Shown here: positions 5,450-6,356 of the stretch, in pieces | Numbering within the stretch: position 1 is the stretch's first letter | How the letters are laid out: every line of letters starts with the position of its first letter | Assembly: GCA_020426125.1 (NCBI GenBank) | Contig: JAGQQQ010000430.1 | Span: 1 to 6,356, forward strand | DNA: 6,356 bases | Direction: 5' to 3' | Source: Planctomycetaceae bacterium | GTDB taxonomy: Bacteria; Planctomycetota; Planctomycetia; Planctomycetales; Planctomycetaceae | The notes under the pieces: model-generated | Database searches by the model: none | Told to the model about the DNA's origin: nothing | The model's input: only the letters and a program-made list of their open reading frames with translations | Position numbers and translations under genes: made by a program

Positions 5450-6328
5450 ATGCATTCCTCCGAAGTTGCCTATTTGATCTTTGATGTGGAGGCCATCGGC
5501 GATGGAGATCTCATTTCAAAGGTCCGATATTCCAAGGACAAACTATCTCCCGATGACGCACTTCGCCGTTATCGAGACGAACTTCTGGAACAGACCGGAA
5601 AAGACGTTCTGCCTCCCACGTTCGTTTTGCCAATTTCGGTCGCTGTCGCGAAGGTCGACTCCAATTTCCGTTTAATCGATTGTGCCGTTTTGGACGAGCC
5701 GGAGTTTCGTCCCCACAAAATCACTCAAGGATTTTGGCAGGGATGGAGACATTACCAGCGGCCGACCCTGGTCACTTTTAACGGCCGGGGATATGACCTT
5801 CCGGTTCTCGAGCTAGCGGCGTTCCGGTTTGGCATTGCGCTCCCCGACTGGTTCAACGTCAACGCCAAGGCCTACGAGCAGTTCCGCAACCGCTATAACA
5901 CGTCCGCCCATATCGATCTGATGGATCTCTTTTCGAATTTTGGATCCATGCGGATGATTGGAGGACTGAATCTCCTCGCGAATCTGATTGGCAAGCCGGG
6001 AAAAACCGGGATCGACGGGTCCCAGGTCCAGGACATGTACCACGCAGGGCAAGTAGGAGAAATCAACGATTACTGCCGGTGCGATGTCCTCGACACCTAC
6101 TTTGTCTTTCTAAGATCCCGTGTGTTGACGGGCCACATCAGTCTGGAACAAGAGCAGGAACTCGTTGATCAGACCAGGACGTGGCTGGAGTCCCGAGCGG
6201 AGTCAGTGGCCGCGTTTCAGCATTATCTGGCGGAATGGGGAGACTGGACCCCGCCAGAGGGGGAGAGAGGAGTGGTGAGAGATAAAGAGCCCGAGTCCCG
6301 AACCCCGAACCCCTCCCCCCCCAAGTGA
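5450..6328 (+). CDS. Predicted 3'-5' exonuclease, PolB-like DEDD family
   Basis: A 292-residue protein with the three exonuclease motifs of the DEDD superfamily as found in the PolB-like exo2 group (PF10108 type). Exo I is LIFDVEA (9-15; D12 and E14), exo II is LVTFNGRGYDLPVL (107-120; N111 and D116), and exo III is DYCRCDVLDTY (207-217; Y208 and D212), with HIDLMDLFSNFG (154-165) between. All expected metal-binding acids are present, so it should degrade DNA or RNA 3' to 5' with two metal ions; it has no polymerase domain and may act in repair or RNA processing. The conserved part ends near residue 265; the remaining tail (PPEGERGVVRDKEPESRTPNPSPPK in two pieces: 268-280 and 281-292) is low complexity and repeat-encoded. 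ATG 5450 is used; TTG 5441 is in frame but weaker. No clear Shine-Dalgarno sequence is seen; the leader is rich in TTCTT. Confidence 0.88.
   Translation: MHSSEVAYLIFDVEAIGDGDLISKVRYSKDKLSPDDALRRYRDELLEQTGKDVLPPTFVLPISVAVAKVDSNFRLIDCAVLDEPEFRPHKITQGFWQGWRHYQRPTLVTFNGRGYDLPVLELAAFRFGIALPDWFNVNAKAYEQFRNRYNTSAHIDLMDLFSNFGSMRMIGGLNLLANLIGKPGKTGIDGSQVQDMYHAGQVGEINDYCRCDVLDTYFVFLRSRVLTGHISLEQEQELVDQTRTWLESRAESVAAFQHYLAEWGDWTPPEGERGVVRDKEPESRTPNPSPPK
6290..6317. repeat. Seven-base tandem repeat (CCCGAAC-type) in the exonuclease gene tail
   Basis: Four consecutive seven-base units run CCCGAGT, CCCGAAC, CCCGAAC and CCCTCCC, followed by a run of eight C (6315-6322) just before the stop. The block encodes the last residues of the exonuclease tail (ESRTPNPSPPK) and is preceded by a purine-rich stretch (about 6257-6289). 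The CCGAA core and seven-base step resemble the hairpin repeat at 3909-3991. The run of C bases could be prone to replication slippage or sequencing error, so the exact C-terminus is less certain. Confidence 0.65.
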
Positions 6329-6356
6329 AATGGCTCATTAATTTCGAAGGCGCAGC

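Overview
The window most likely comes from a planctomycete chromosome of moderate GC. The evidence is a DUF1501-family C-terminus (GEFGRTP ... GRDHN ... WMAGGGVKGG), a Tat-type 'NRRELLRG' leader on the next protein, PVC-style amidohydrolase paralogs, a PolB-like exonuclease of a type common in that phylum, and short CGAA-rich repeats between or at the ends of genes. This is an inference from gene content; there is no rRNA or other phylogenetic marker to confirm it.

Layout. Bases 1-354 are the end of a DUF1501 gene that enters from the left. It is followed without gaps by two amidohydrolase-like TIM-barrel genes, 354-1253 and 1253-2101. Both junctions are one-base stop/start overlaps (TGATG, TAATG), so these three genes look like one translationally coupled operon. 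A possible 44-codon ORF (2098-2232) overlaps the last stop as ATGA. Next is a glutamine amidophosphoribosyltransferase-family gene (PurF-like, 2284-3879) with a propeptide, an N-terminal Cys nucleophile, a PRPP-binding loop and four cysteines spaced as in the [4Fe-4S] PurF of Bacillus. A 210-base gap follows and carries an imperfect hairpin (3909-3991) built of CGAA/TTCG units. After it come an N-formylglutamate amidohydrolase-family gene (4090-4812), a small uncharacterised gene on the minus strand (4891-5274), and a PolB-like DEDD 3'-5' exonuclease gene (5450-6328) whose tail is built from a 7-base tandem repeat.

How the genes fit together. The left operon probably handles an exported or periplasmic substrate, because its first amidohydrolase has a Tat signal. 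That protein lacks the usual HxH metal site, so it may not be a working hydrolase. The PurF-like protein would make 5-phosphoribosylamine from PRPP and glutamine, the first step of purine synthesis, but several signature residues differ from the textbook enzyme. The right half looks like unrelated housekeeping or orphan genes.

I see no CRISPR array, transposase, tRNA, rRNA, phage gene or recognisable defence cassette. The points most worth following up are the hairpin and heptamer repeat family, the metal-site-degenerate exported amidohydrolase paired with a second copy, the divergent PurF, and the overlapping small ORF.
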